40,000 nt of DNA. Origin: Hirudo medicinalis. Taxonomy: Eukaryota > Annelida > Clitellata > Hirudinida > Hirudinidae. Of this stretch, positions 1 through 10,734 are shown piece by piece. A model generated the notes under the pieces. It ran no database searches. It had not been told where the DNA came from and saw nothing but the letters and a program-made list of their open reading frames with translations. The stretch's first letter is position 1. Each line of letters opens with the position of its first letter. The DNA lies in contig MPNW01000378.1 in NCBI GenBank assembly GCA_011800805.1, positions 7,912-47,911 on the forward strand. The letters are read 5' to 3'. The translations under genes were made by a program, and so were the position numbers.

Positions 1-772
1 AGGCATTGTGACCTGCAATATCGATGAAGTCGAAGAACAAGGCTGGCCACCGTCTACTCGTCCGCAGACACCTGTACTCACGCACAAACGTATCCACAGC
101 ACTCTTTATTTTATTATAATCTAAGATCATTTCTGGCTTGAAATCATGCTCTTCTCCTTCAATTGATGCACCTTGATGCTGAGAAGACAGAACAATAACG
201 TTTCTGTTTTTCTTCGGAATGTATGAGATCATTGTCAGTCCTTCAAGAAGCAGAAACTTAGAATAATGTATTGAGCGACCTTTGACTTCATGCTGGTGGT
301 ACATCTTTCTTTGTCTTTCTCATTGTACCAAAACGTGCACAGTTATTCTGTTTCAGCTCTTCAGCTAGTGCTACTCCAGTGAAAAAATTATCAGTGGTAA
401 TGCTTTATCCACTCTGAAGCATCCCAATAAGATCTCTCACAACTCTAGCATCTTTAAGTTGTTCTCTCTGGCCATCAGGGCCTAGTCCGGTGTAAACTTA
501 AAGGCTTACTGCATATGAATTACTATTGTCAGTCAGACACCAAACTTTGATGCCATACTTACCTGGCTTTGTTGGCATATATACCCTGAAAGGGCAGTTA
601 CCACGAAATGTTTCGGAAACGAAGAATACCCACAAACAACAGAAGCCAACAAATCCATAAAATTCTTTGACTGTTATATCCACCCATTGTCTTTGATTGT
701 CTGGGTGTATGTATGTTATATGTTCTAGGATTTCAAAAAAGGAAACTTTGTGGTACAATTGTACCCCCCTTA
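1..772 (-). mobile_element. Decayed piggyBac-type DNA transposase (DDE_Tnp_1_7), left end outside the window
   Basis: Reading the minus strand gives pieces of a piggyBac-family transposase in the right order. An N-terminal piece with the W-x-D-I-T-V-K-E-F motif (about 758-620) joins directly to FRGNCPFRVYMPTKPGKYG (about 610-550). It continues as TTDNFFTGVALAEELK (about 400-350), then MISYIPKKNRNVIVLSS (about 235-180) and MILDYNKIKSAVDTF, ending with RRWPALFFDFIDIAGHNA at the edge. The second catalytic Asp (TTDNFFTG) and the late Asp (SAVDTF) are still visible. The element is broken. Roughly 130 residues are missing between the first two pieces, including the segment that should carry the first catalytic Asp. 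There is a stop after AVSL (about 498), another stop just before the TTDNFFTG piece, and a frameshift near 290. It should be non-functional. Terminal repeats were not identified. The family call is secure; activity is excluded by the visible breaks. Confidence 0.88.
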
Positions 773-1667
773 GGCATCCAAGGGTTAAGCTTTGTGGTCT
801 TGAAGCTCTGTTTGAATTTTGAATATGCCTTTCTTATCAAACTCTGAATTGCTAAGCGAGATAGTTACAAGAGTCACTTTCCCTTCTGCCCTAGCCAAGT
901 GCTACTTCTCTAGGAAACCATCAATGACAGATTTGATAAAAACCTTACTTGGGACAAAATTCGAAATGGACCAGGGATTACCTCGTTGGCGAGGTCCTTG
1001 TGAGTCAGCTCACTTACGTGATCCTTACTAAGATAGCTTGAAGATAAAATTGAATTTTAAAATTTTGAAATAATTAAAAATTACAATTAATTGCCAATTA
1101 CATATTCTGATGAACGAAATCAGTTAACGAAGCTCGAGCCGCTATTGCTTGAAGTGATCGTTCGCATGTGCATAAATTATAAAAAATAAAGTGAAATTAA
1201 TATATTAACTGATGTTTAATGTCAATAGAAGCTAGGAAAACTTCAAATTAAACATTTTCTGGTACATTTTAATAGGCTTTAAAAAAGAAATCATTAGTGT
1301 TAATTGGAAAAACTCTCAACGAAATAATGTAGTTGATTGAGCTATTTTATTTAAATTCTTTGCACTAATCATATTAAACTGCGAGAATTTGTCAATCTTG
1401 CGAAAGTGCTTACAAAATCTAAACTGTTAAAAATCTATTCAAATGCTCAGTGTATTTAAAAATAAATCAATCGAAGAATCATTATGCAGAATCAAAACTT
1501 TTTAAAATCAGATGCAACTGTTTACATTTCGTGTTTGTCCTCAGATGAGATGGAAATTGTCCCAGGCGGGCGTCACGATGAATGAATTCAAAATATAATG
1601 GTGCCATGATGTCTGGCGTTGGCAAAGACTATGTCAATGTTTTTTAATAAAATTTGGCATTCACAAA
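773..1667. other. Intergenic, no gene recognised
   Basis: The left part (about 773-1030) may still belong to the decayed piggyBac element, but no conserved motif is visible in it. The remainder is very AT-rich with stops in all frames and contains the presumed promoter of the tetraspanin gene that follows. No TATA box or initiator could be assigned with confidence. Confidence 0.4.
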
Positions 1668-3569
1668 ATGTCGAGCGCGATGCTTAAAAAGAAGAGAACA
1701 GTATTTAATCCCGAGTCTTCTCCAATGATGGATGCTGACAGCATAGACGACCAATTGTCATTGATGAACAGTGTATTTTGCATGAAGGTGTCTTACAGCT
1801 TTTATAATGTCATCTTAATGGTTAGCCTGACTTATGCATTTCTGAAACAATTTTTCTTTAGGTAGAAATTGACTAATTCAAATTGGGATTTGATAATTAA
1901 TTACTGGTAAAGTGATTGTTCAAAATAAATATTTCAGCTTTTTGGTGTCTTGGCAATTGGAGTAGGAGTCTGGTCATTTTTCAGCTTCTTTAGAATAAAC
2001 CTGTTATTGTGCTCCAACTATTACTCCATCGTCTGCTTGATGCTGATAATATCAGGAATGTTGGTTCTTTTCTTCCTCTTTGTAATTGGCTGTTATGGCT
2101 CTTTTCACGATAGCTATCCCTGCTGGAATTTTGTGAGTTGGTTTATTTATTTGTTGAAAATAATTTTATAAAATTTGTTTTGAATTTATTCCAGTTTTCC
2201 TTTGGGTTAATGTTTGTCTTTTTGATAAATCTTGCAATAAGCTGCTCTGTCATCAAATACAAGCTGATGGTTAGATAATTCTATTTTTTATTAAATATTT
2301 TCTTTCTTTTTTTACTGACATGAATAAATAAGTACAATTTTCATGGTCTTGTAAAAGATGAAAGTACATGCTTTGATGCTGAGCACACTCATTTAATAGT
2401 AATTAATATATTTAATAATTAATGGTAAGTAATATATTTAATTGTAAACCAAAATACAACTAAATTTTTTAGCTTCTATTCTACACTTATAAAAGCCAAC
2501 GTCATAAAACTTTTGTAAAGGTTGATGACCATGTGTGTTTCAAAATTTTAATTTTGTTCCAGATTTCAAAAGATTTGTTAAAATTCCTGGAGCACAACAT
2601 GAATAGTTATAAAAGCAAATATCTTGGCACAAGAAATGCATTCGATGCCATGCATAGGAAGGTTGGTTGTAACATACAACATGAAATGTTTTTTCAGTAA
2701 CTTTGAGTAATGACTTTGCAACTGTTCCATTGCTTCATGACAACAGCAACGGTAATGTCTGCCATCTAATATTCAAATATTATTTTGGAGAACAAATGTT
2801 TCAGAAAAACTAACAAGAATCACAAGATTCTTGATATTAGTAGATGTCTTGAAAGATTCAGCAAATACAAATTTGCAAACATAAAATAAGGTTGCATATT
2901 ATAAAAAGGATCATTAAGACTTCAACCACAAACAAGACGTATTTACTCGTCGGAGCAGATGATTTACCTGACAAACTATCTAGCTTGATATCGAATGTCT
3001 AAGCTTTGAATTTGTATGTTGCCAGTTCAGGTGCTGTGGCATAAACTCCTTCTCGGATTGGTTTTCGTCGGACGCTTTTCTCAACACCACCTCGGTCGTC
3101 CCTGACAGCTGCTGCATTTCAGAATCAGTCAACTGTGGCATAAGAAACCATCCGTCCAACATTTATTATGAAGTGAGAAGACATGATAATGAGTTTTAAA
3201 TTAACCACAATAAATAAATTATATATTATGCGTAGGGATGCTCCAAATTTCTAGACACCAGCCTACAACAGCAGTTGGCCATTATTGGTCTGACCAGCTC
3301 CATATTATGTTGCATCCAAGTAAGTTGCTTCTTACAAAACAAGTTCATTTTAATAACAAATGTTAAAATCTAGTAAAATTAAGCAAATAAGATGATAAAA
3401 CGAGTAATTAAAAAAAAATAAAATGAATTTATTTGAGCCTCAATAGTACTGTCTTGTGCAATTCCATAGCTTCTGACCATAAAGTTCATTTTCATTTCAG
3501 CTCAGTGGTGTCATATTATCCTGCTGTCTAGTCAAAAAGAGAAAAGGGATCCATATCATTCACCACTAA
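1668..3569 (+). CDS. Tetraspanin family membrane protein, 7 coding exons, 273 aa
   Basis: Four-pass membrane organiser of the tetraspanin family, expected at the plasma membrane or endosomes. Exons: 1668-1820, 1938-2132, 2195-2269, 2563-2661, 3026-3172, 3236-3319, 3501-3569; all are multiples of three, so every intron is phase 0. TM1 is formed across exons 1-2 (about 42-70), TM2 in exon 2 (about 82-108), TM3 in exon 3 (117-141), TM4 across exons 6-7 (about 233-260). The large extracellular loop carries the diagnostic CCG (RCCGIN), PDSCC, NCG and GC motifs, six cysteines in all. The N-terminus has an unusually long cytoplasmic stretch (about 38 residues) before the membrane-proximal Cys-Met-Lys; two further in-frame ATGs (residues 5 and 20) make the exact start uncertain. 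The tail after TM4 is short and basic. AATAAA lies at 3585-3590. Which tetraspanin subfamily this is could not be decided. Confidence 0.9.
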
Positions 3570-3584
3570 AAAGAATGTTTGGTT

Positions 3585-3590
3585 AATAAA
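3585..3590 (+). terminator. Poly(A) signal AATAAA of the tetraspanin gene
   Basis: Canonical AATAAA hexamer 16 bases after the tetraspanin stop codon. Position and orientation fit the 3' end of that gene. Confidence 0.6.
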
Positions 3591-4405
3591 TACTTAGTCT
3601 TAAAAACCATAATAAAAAATAAAACTCTCGTTGTAGCCTAAAAAATCCTTAGTTACTGGAAGAGTCAACTTAGGGTTCTGCAAATTCGTAAAGGAGGCGT
3701 AATCAAGTTACACATAACTTATCTCCATGAACTGCTAATTGCATTCGATGCAACCATTTGTTTTGATCAAAAACATTTTTAGAAGTTTCTGTGATGCTCA
3801 ACTGATGACTATGGATATGAATGCATGAGCAGCTCTCATGGACATTCACAGATTAAGTATTAGGCCTTTCTTTGGTGGAAGTGCCAAAGAGTGCATCAAT
3901 TGAATCCCCGGGATGGCTTGGATTGCTTCTTTTGGATGCATATCCAAAAAAGAAGAGCAAAACTGATGATCTCATGATTTGTATTGACTAATATCTCAGA
4001 TAAAACCTGTTACTGATCAACTAGTAGGCTTTATGCATAACCCAAAAAGGACTATCAATACTAGTTATTGAGCGGGCTGTAATCACAGCATCAGAAACTC
4101 TAATCTTGCATGAACACATCAAATGTGTATCAGTTTTAGAATAATGATAAGAATAATATTTGCACGAGTTGGTTTAAATAACTTCAGTCAAAAAATAATT
4201 AATAAACTGGCACCTCAAAAATAGCTAAGGTAACCTAGTCCTAGTATTAGTATATCCTAATATTAATAATTAAATATTAAACTTGTATAGGTCCAACCTG
4301 GTTTTGCTTCAGTTTCGTTCCTAGCAACATGTATTCTCAGCCTATGCCAAATTGCACACAACCGAAACAAGAAATGCCATCACACAAGCTTTTTTGAGAT
4401 AGGTC
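3591..4405. other. Intergenic between two convergent genes, nothing recognised
   Basis: Stretch between the tetraspanin and RPL10 poly(A) signals. It is slightly less AT-rich around 3780-4120, but all frames are interrupted and no transposon or RNA motif was recognised. Confidence 0.4.
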
Positions 4406-4411
4406 TTTATT
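4406..4411 (-). terminator. Poly(A) signal AATAAA of RPL10
   Basis: Reverse-strand AATAAA, 18 bases beyond the RPL10 stop codon; the usual distance for a short ribosomal protein 3' UTR. Confidence 0.7.
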
Positions 4412-4428
4412 TGAACAAACTTAGAGTC

Positions 4429-5303
4429 TTAGGCAGCAACTTGGGCAGATGCGTTGGCAGCAGCATGAAGTTGAGCATGTTTCCATGCAGCCAAAGGGCC
4501 ATGGGGAGGCTTGTACTGAACATTGACTCCATCTGGAACCAATCTTCCATCAGCTCTCATGACCTCATACTGTTCCCTGTCCCATTTGGTGAAACCCCAC
4601 TTCTTGCTGACATTGATCTACAATAGATGTCCCATTTAGCAACATATCAAACTAAAAACAATCATTCCTCATTTCAAACTGACCTTCTGTCTTCCTGGGT
4701 ACTTGAACTTGGCTCTCCTCAAAGCCTCAACAACCTTCTCCTTGTGTCCATCCTTAGCACGGACGGACATGATGATCTGACCGATGTTGACACGAGCAAC
4801 GGTTCCCTGAGGCTTACCAAAAGCACCTCTCATTCCAGTTTGGAGCCTATCAGCTCCAGCACAGGACAACATTTTGTTGATCCTAATGACATGGAAGGGA
4901 TGTGGTCTGACCCTCATGTGGAAAGCATCCTTACCGCAGTGCTTGACAAGATACTTGTTGGCACAGATACGACCAGCCTCAAGAGCTTCGGATGAGATTT
5001 GCTCCCATTCATCAGAAACCAAATGGATGCACAGGGGGAACTCATCAACCTTAGCCTTCTTCCTACCAAGATCGAAGATCTTGATTTTTGCGTCTAAATG
5101 GTATTCATGGGATTTAGAACCGGCAAAAAAAACAGCTGTCAATAAAAAATAAATTCGTACCAGGCACTCCTCTGCAGAACCTAGACTTTGGGTAAGGCTT
5201 GTTCTTACAGTACCTATAGCTGCAGAACGAAGCAGAACATTAACACACTGAACAGCAAAATTAAGAATTATAAGACTTACCATCTCGCGGGTCTTCGGCC
5301 CAT
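4429..5303 (-). CDS. RPL10: Large ribosomal subunit protein uL16 (RPL10), 4 coding exons, 226 aa
   Basis: Structural protein of the 60S subunit that sits near the peptidyl-transferase centre. Coding exons on the minus strand: 5303-5281, 5219-5161, 5093-4684, 4617-4429 (23+59+410+189 nt). The protein starts [20 protein letters not shown] and contains [17 protein letters not shown], the near-invariant [35 protein letters not shown] and KKWGFTKW. Length is 226 aa against 214 in human; the extra residues are an Ala-rich tail ([12 protein letters not shown]). The three coding introns are tiny (61-67 nt), typical of a highly expressed gene. The start is fixed by the universal MGRRPARCY N-terminus, which is split by an intron inside the Cys codon. 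The gene converges on the tetraspanin gene. Confidence 0.98.
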
Positions 5304-5408
5304 TTTTCTATAATTAAAAATATATAACCGTTAGATAAATTCAGAATCGTGGATTTTGCTTTATTTTTAGCGATATTTATAATCCAATCAAGAGCCACGA
5401 GACACCTA

Positions 5409-5440
5409 CCCACTCGCTTGATAAAAAGGAAAGAGAGACG
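5409..5440 (-). promoter_or_regulatory. RPL10: RPL10 non-coding first exon with TOP-like pyrimidine start
   Basis: On the minus strand the run CTCTCTTTCCTTTTTATC (about 5438-5421) looks like a 5' terminal oligopyrimidine tract, the mTOR/LARP1-controlled start of ribosomal protein mRNAs. It is followed by a GTAGGTG donor at 5409, and an acceptor (ATTATAG) lies 5 bases before the RPL10 ATG. This predicts a short untranslated first exon joined to the AAAAATG leader. The start site itself is inferred. Confidence 0.55.
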
Positions 5441-7310
5441 GAAGATGATGGCCGAACGAAACAGTTTTGAAAAATATCAATAAAAATATATTTAATGAAA
5501 CACCAATTTTTTTTGTGTAATTTATTTTATTTTACATTATTAATTTTTTTTCAGGTAATAAAAAAATTAAAATAATTGTTACATAAGTTTTCACTAAATT
5601 GTTTATATGTTATTGTAAAGGCAATAAAGCTGCATTTGTAATTTGTTTGATCGATATTTTTTATTTTGTGTTTCAAAATTCACAAAACTTTGCATGTTGT
5701 ACAGAAATGAAATACGTTTCTTGCCATAAAATTATCAAATTTTGGAATTCCAGAAAATATCCTTTAAAAGCAGGGATGCTCATTATTTTATAAAACATTA
5801 ATTAAATTAAGCAGCTCCGGATTTGATACTGAAATCAAATTTTTGAGGACTTACATAATGTTAGTTGATCGATTCTCTTTATCCTAGCCAGCTCCATTTT
5901 GGATTGGAAAAATGCGGAGTAGATCACCGACTTTATTAATAATGATAGTTGATAGAATATGCTTGTTGAATTGAAGCTATCTGATTTCCAAGAATGGTGA
6001 TATATTTATTTGAATTAAGTTAATCCATACCTAAAAAAGAATAGACAATTTTAAGATGGTCCCAAGTGAATATGGATATTAGAAATTAAAATTAAGGAGT
6101 GGCTATTGTACCGATAAGTCGGTCTTTTTATCCAATAAGACAATGAGTCAGACTTTGACTACATTTAGCGTATGTTCAAATAGAACTTCAAGACCACTTC
6201 AATATTAAGGGTAGCTTTCATTGAAGAGAACAATTTTTAAGGCAGTGTGAAACCCGACTGGATCAGTGCCAATAACGTCGGTGCACCTGCTGAGTGAGCC
6301 TCTGGTTGCTGATCTGACCCCTCGCCTTCCCGAGATGCTTATTCCCAAGCAGTCTTGTAGCTCAAAGAGAGCTGATTAATATTCATGTACATGTTTATCC
6401 TTGCGCTGTTTTTGCCCAGACATTCTCTGAAATCGCGGAAATCGTTTTGGATATATTTTACTTAATAATTAATATTAAGCAAAGCATTTAAATAAATAAA
6501 TAATAACACTAAATATGAATTTGTTAAATGAATTTCAATGAGATACATCGACGCGTTTTAGACTCTTACAAATCATGCGTTACTCATAAGAATAGTATTA
6601 GACTATTCAAAAAATATGGTCAATTATAATTTCTGCTTGACTTTGACCTGATTTTAATCGTATAATTACGGATAATTAAATGTCAAGCAGTTCAAACCCC
6701 GTCGAACCAGGCTTTCCTCAAGCTCAATCTCTAACATTGTTATTCAAGTAATTCAATATTCTTAGCAAGGGGAAGTGGCGTAATTACTCAAGTCCAGTGC
6801 ACAGCACTGTGGTTGTGTCGTCGTGCCTTCGCAATGAACAAAATAACATCAAAAGATAACTTATTGTTTACTTCAGTGAATAGTATTCTTATAGGCATAT
6901 TTCCAGAGAAGAGGAAATATTTATCGAACATTATCGAATATTAGTATTGGTCTTACCTTCCCCTCCCATAAAATGCTTTCAATCATCCAGCAAAGGCCTG
7001 ATATTCTGCCACGCAATTAAAGATTTTCCAACCTTTTCCTCATTCTGCTTAGCTAGAGATTCAAATGGCAATCTTTCTAAATTTTCATGGAGTTTTTGGT
7101 TCATTTGGATTTTCCAGCCTCTTTCTAGAACAGCCCGTATTTAATATAACTCTTTAAAAATACACGAAAATTAAAGTTGCCGTTTATTTTAAAAATAAAT
7201 TTTAAAAATAATTTATAAACGCAAGTTTTTCACGATCATTTGAAATTGATGCTCGCTTTTCAGATTATTTACATTCTAATCATTTTGATCGTGTAAACTC
7301 AAGCGTTGCA
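5441..7310. other. Intergenic region upstream of both RPL10 and PSMG2
   Basis: About 1.9 kb, mostly AT-rich and stop-filled. Two parts stand out. A GC-richer patch at about 6240-6420 has no recognised identity. An exon-like minus-strand segment at about 6957-7145 is listed separately. No tRNA, snRNA or transposon could be assigned. Confidence 0.35.
6979..7104 (-). other. Short exon-like ORF (41 codons) of unknown identity
   Basis: On the minus strand an ATG at 7104 opens a 41-residue frame beginning MNQKLHENLERLPFESLAKQ and ending in an acidic LLDD before TGA. The frame is open upstream of the ATG as well, back to about 7140. The amino-acid mixture is soluble and helical, unlike translated intergenic AT-rich sequence nearby. 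A good splice donor (AAG|GTAAGA, GT at 6956-6955) follows 22 bases after the stop. It could be the first exon of an unrecognised gene divergent from PSMG2, a relic of one, or chance. I do not recognise the peptide. Confidence 0.2.
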
Positions 7311-9436
7311 ATGAAATTTTCGAAGCTTTTTGAAACCACTTTGGACGAAACCAAATGGCACGAATACACTTTTGTTATGGTATTTTTAACCTATTTATTA
7401 CTCAACCGTTTTTCCAATTAAGATTAGTAACTGCTTATTTAGAAATCTGATTTTGTTCATTATTATCTTCTTGAAATCTATTATCCTATAATTTATTTAT
7501 ATATTAGGGTAAAGCTTAGAATTGCTATTTGGTTTTAGCCCACAGTTTCTATTGGAAATGTTGGACAGCTTGCAATTGATCTTATCATTGCAAGCCTTCA
7601 AGCAAGATTGGTTGGATATATAACTTCTGATTGTGTTATTCCTGTTGTTGGAATGGATGCATTTGATGAAAATTCATCCAACCTCACCACTTCTCTTGAT
7701 GGTTGGTCATTCTTTTGCTCATTCTTTGATTTTCTTACAGACTTATTTCAAAACAAACAAGGAAACTATTAATCAGTGGATTACTATTACAATTGTTTTC
7801 TTAGATATTTTTTTTATATACAGGGATTTATAATCTAGTGTTTCTTAGATTCATAATTTGTGTACTAATCCATAAAAAATAACAAAACCATTTCAGTTTT
7901 TGAGAGTTGTGACAAGAAATTGGTCATCTTGCAACAGAGAGCTCCTCATATCAAAGTGAGATGGCTTCTGAGCATTTAAGGGGACTGGATGTTAATTGTA
8001 TTAGAGTGAATTTAATATTTAATGTTCCCAAAATGCTTTTAGGGGCGACAGACTCGATTCACCAATGAGTTGGTCGAATGGATTGTTGAGAAGCAGTTCA
8101 AAAATGTTGTCATTCTCACCAGCGTTCTTGCTTGCGAAAGAGTTGATTCTCAGCTTGTTGGGTAATCTCACTGTGATAATTATTTTTCAAATTGGATTTA
8201 ATTCCATTTGTAACATTAGCATGATATTTAAAATTTGTTTTTGAATATTTGGAGACATTTCAATTTATTTAAAAATCAAAAACTGATTTCTGTAACAGGA
8301 CGCAGTGTCGCTACATTGTGTCAAAAGCTGCCAATTCAATCTTGGATGAAAATGTAATTTCTTCAACTGTTCCAAAACTGGAGAAGAGGAACTCAGATGT
8401 TGACAGTTTTGAGTCTGATTCTGAAATCTACATTCCTGGCAGCGGAATTGCCAAACGACTTTTCCAGAATCTGTCAGTTAAAATTCAAGTTCTTCCACTC
8501 CTTGGTTCACTTTGTTTTGTATGATATTGGATGAAACTGTCAAATGCAGTTCTATGCTGCACATACTTTTGCAACTTTTACATTTGATAGATTTAAGTTT
8601 GCTGTAATTATTTATTAATTGTAATTTTTGCACCATTTATAAAACAACACATCGTAAACCACAAACGGAACTATCTGCAAACACAACATGCAGAGCTACC
8701 TCTACATTTCCCCAATATTATTGGATCCATAATTTTAAGATAAAATGTAATGATCAAGTACATCAAATCACAAAAGATAATTTTAAATCAGTCGAGTCAA
8801 AACCTTGAAAGTTTTGGTTCTCACGCCCCGTCAAATTTCAGATGATTGATTCTTGTACTCAATCATATAATTATATTCGCATAATCATTATTACCAGTCA
8901 AAGCAAAGACAAAGATGTGATCGTCCTGTTGAGATTCTGTTATGAGGCTGATAACACTTTCGACGCTGCTGACCTCGCAATGTCGTGCAACAACATATTT
9001 TCATGGATCCCTCCTCAGGTGAGTGTAAAACAAGTGAAGGAATCTTTTTATTTCCTGTTGCTTATTATTTTTACCATAAGTTTCTGCAAGTTCTAATTAT
9101 TTATCCATGGTTACTTGGCAATGTTCCTGTAATTCTATGTAAACTTTCTAAAGTAGGACTGAATGTTGTTACAAAATTGGTATTTAGCATTGCATGCTTC
9201 TATTTGAGCATTAGGATGACTTAATGAATGGATTGATAACTCAATATTTTAGTCCTAAAAAACACATTTATATAACTCTGATTAATTTGTCACATAAACA
9301 TTTTGTTTACAAAGAGAAAATTTGTTTGTTAAGCAATACAATTAGAATTAATGTTTCAAAACAGGAGAAATGGAAGAGTCCTCCATCATGGAATTGTTTG
9401 TATGGAAGAAACCCCGATCAACTGATTTACCAATAA
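7311..9436 (+). CDS. PSMG2: Proteasome assembly chaperone 2, 7 exons, 258 aa
   Basis: PAC2 works as a heterodimer with PAC1 (PSMG1) to guide assembly of the 20S proteasome alpha ring. Exons: 7311-7379, 7539-7701, 7897-7955, 8043-8161, 8299-8472, 8898-9018, 9365-9436; the lengths sum to 777 nt. Family landmarks in order: PTVSIGNVGQLAIDLIIASL (residues 24-43), GYITSDCVIPVVG, KKLVILQQRAPHIK, VVILTSVLACERVDSQL, the IPGSGIAKRLF block, and the C-terminal WKSPPSWNCLYGRNP that matches the human WKIPSSWRLLFG end. Human PSMG2 is 264 aa, so the model is essentially complete. A mixed-charge, serine-rich segment (about 152-168) is the least conserved part. The first ATG precedes the conserved PTVSIGNVGQ block by 23 codons, as in human. 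The gene converges on NTMT1 with about 1.3 kb between the stop codons. Confidence 0.95.
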
Positions 9437-9464
9437 ACTGATTTATTATTGCTCCTTATGCACC

Positions 9465-9470
9465 AATAAA
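9465..9470 (+). terminator. PSMG2: Poly(A) signal AATAAA of PSMG2
   Basis: AATAAA 29 bases beyond the PSMG2 stop codon. A weaker AATAAA overlaps the stop codon itself (9433-9438). Confidence 0.6.
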
Positions 9471-9559
9471 ACAAAATTGAATTGCCATGACATTTATTCA
9501 GTAATAATTTGGCCAATTTTAATAAGTCATTTGAATTATCAGTACATTAAGGTCATGCC

Positions 9560-9793
9560 TCTACACCAATGATGTGCCACCGAGAACTATCAAAATCATT
9601 TTCAAAAGTTTCTCACCAGTTCAGAGACTTCCTCTTTTGTTTGATGTTGAACTCGTGACTGCGGACATTAACAGATAAAATTGGCCTGTCCATGGAAAAT
9701 GGATGTTCTAAAGTGGTGCATCATTCGATTCATCAGGAAATGGCTAGCATTGCTTCTGAGGCTCTCTTTGGTCGTCCTATGCAGCAGGAGCAA
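9560..9793 (+). pseudogene. Possible gene relic with two coding-like frames, identity unknown
   Basis: Between PSMG2 and NTMT1 the plus strand shows a coding-like stretch. About 9560-9678 reads LYTNDVPPRTIKIIFKSFSP and on to DVELVTADINR before TAA. It continues in a shifted frame from about 9676 as a segment ending MASIASEALFGRPMQQEQ and TAA (9793), followed at once by an AATAAA. The local composition is richer in GC than the surroundings. Together this looks like a frame-shifted relic of a gene or retrocopy, but I recognise no family, and a chance pair of short ORFs is quite possible. Confidence 0.2.
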
Positions 9794-9899
9794 TAAATTG
9801 GGGCTGGCGTTTACATCCACCACCAAAATTTTCAGAATTACAAGATCAGAACCCCTAATAATTCAGTTGTTTGATAGTTTGCTACGTTGATTTGATGAG

Positions 9900-10690
9900 A
9901 TTATTGCTATTTATCATCCTTTTCTGGGTCAAACCTATAACAACCTCGTAATCTGAGGAAAGCAGATTATTAATAATCAGAATTAGTTTGTGGGTCACCA
10001 TAATGTAGCTTTGGAGACATGTTAACACCGAACACACATCAGCTTAATATGCAACTTTGTGAGTGATACGATCTTAAAAATAAGTTATTGTTGATTTCTA
10101 TTAAACCTCGATTTTGCCATCTTAAAATGATTGTAAAAACATCCAAGTGAGGAAAGATTATGCAGAGTGCTTTCAAACAGGTTACTTCAAATAAAGATTT
10201 TTGCATGTGATTGCTCAAGTCAGAGCATTTGAACAAGATATAAATTGCTTTTGTGTTTACAATCAAAATTTATTAATTTACACCATTTTATATGAATTCA
10301 ATGTAAAGTAATTGCAAAATTTAATCATTAGTATTAGGTCGTATTCACAAGCTTTGATATGAAGTTCCAATAATAATTCTTGGCACTAAGTGGTTAGTTT
10401 CTAGCACTCATTTCAGTACTTGAGGTAAGAATAATCATGCCTGGAAGTGCCCCTAATGTGAATTTATTGGTTTCTTATGGTTATGTAGGATAAATATTGC
10501 ACAATTTTGTATCCAACGACCCTAACTCTGAGTGCAAAGATATTTATTATGCAACTCCAACTTCCAGGCCTTTCACACAAAATTAGTTTAGAAGAGCCTC
10601 TTAGTAAGAAACCTTCACCAATAAACTGATGTTAGAAGCTCTTTATTTTCCAGCAAAAATGAAATGTGTGCCAAAATCAGTAATAATTTC
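9900..10690. other. Intergenic, no gene recognised
   Basis: AT-rich region downstream of PSMG2 and NTMT1. ORFs up to 75 codons on the minus strand lack family features. Nothing is called. Confidence 0.4.
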
Positions 10691-10696
10691 CTTAGT

Positions 10697-10702
10697 TTTA
10701 TT
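10697..10702 (-). terminator. NTMT1: Poly(A) signal AATAAA of NTMT1
   Basis: Reverse-strand AATAAA 33 bases past the NTMT1 stop codon. Confidence 0.6.
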
Positions 10703-10734
10703 CTAAGATGATGTAAAAACGTTACATTGCAAGG

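Noticed and set aside
4627..5152. Plus-strand ORFs of 122 and 92 codons opposite RPL10
   Set aside because: They lie antisense to the highly conserved RPL10 exon 3 and owe their openness to its codon use.
6690..6720. B-box-like GGTTCGACGGGG on the minus strand, as a possible tRNA or SINE
   Set aside because: No matching A box or cloverleaf could be folded around it.
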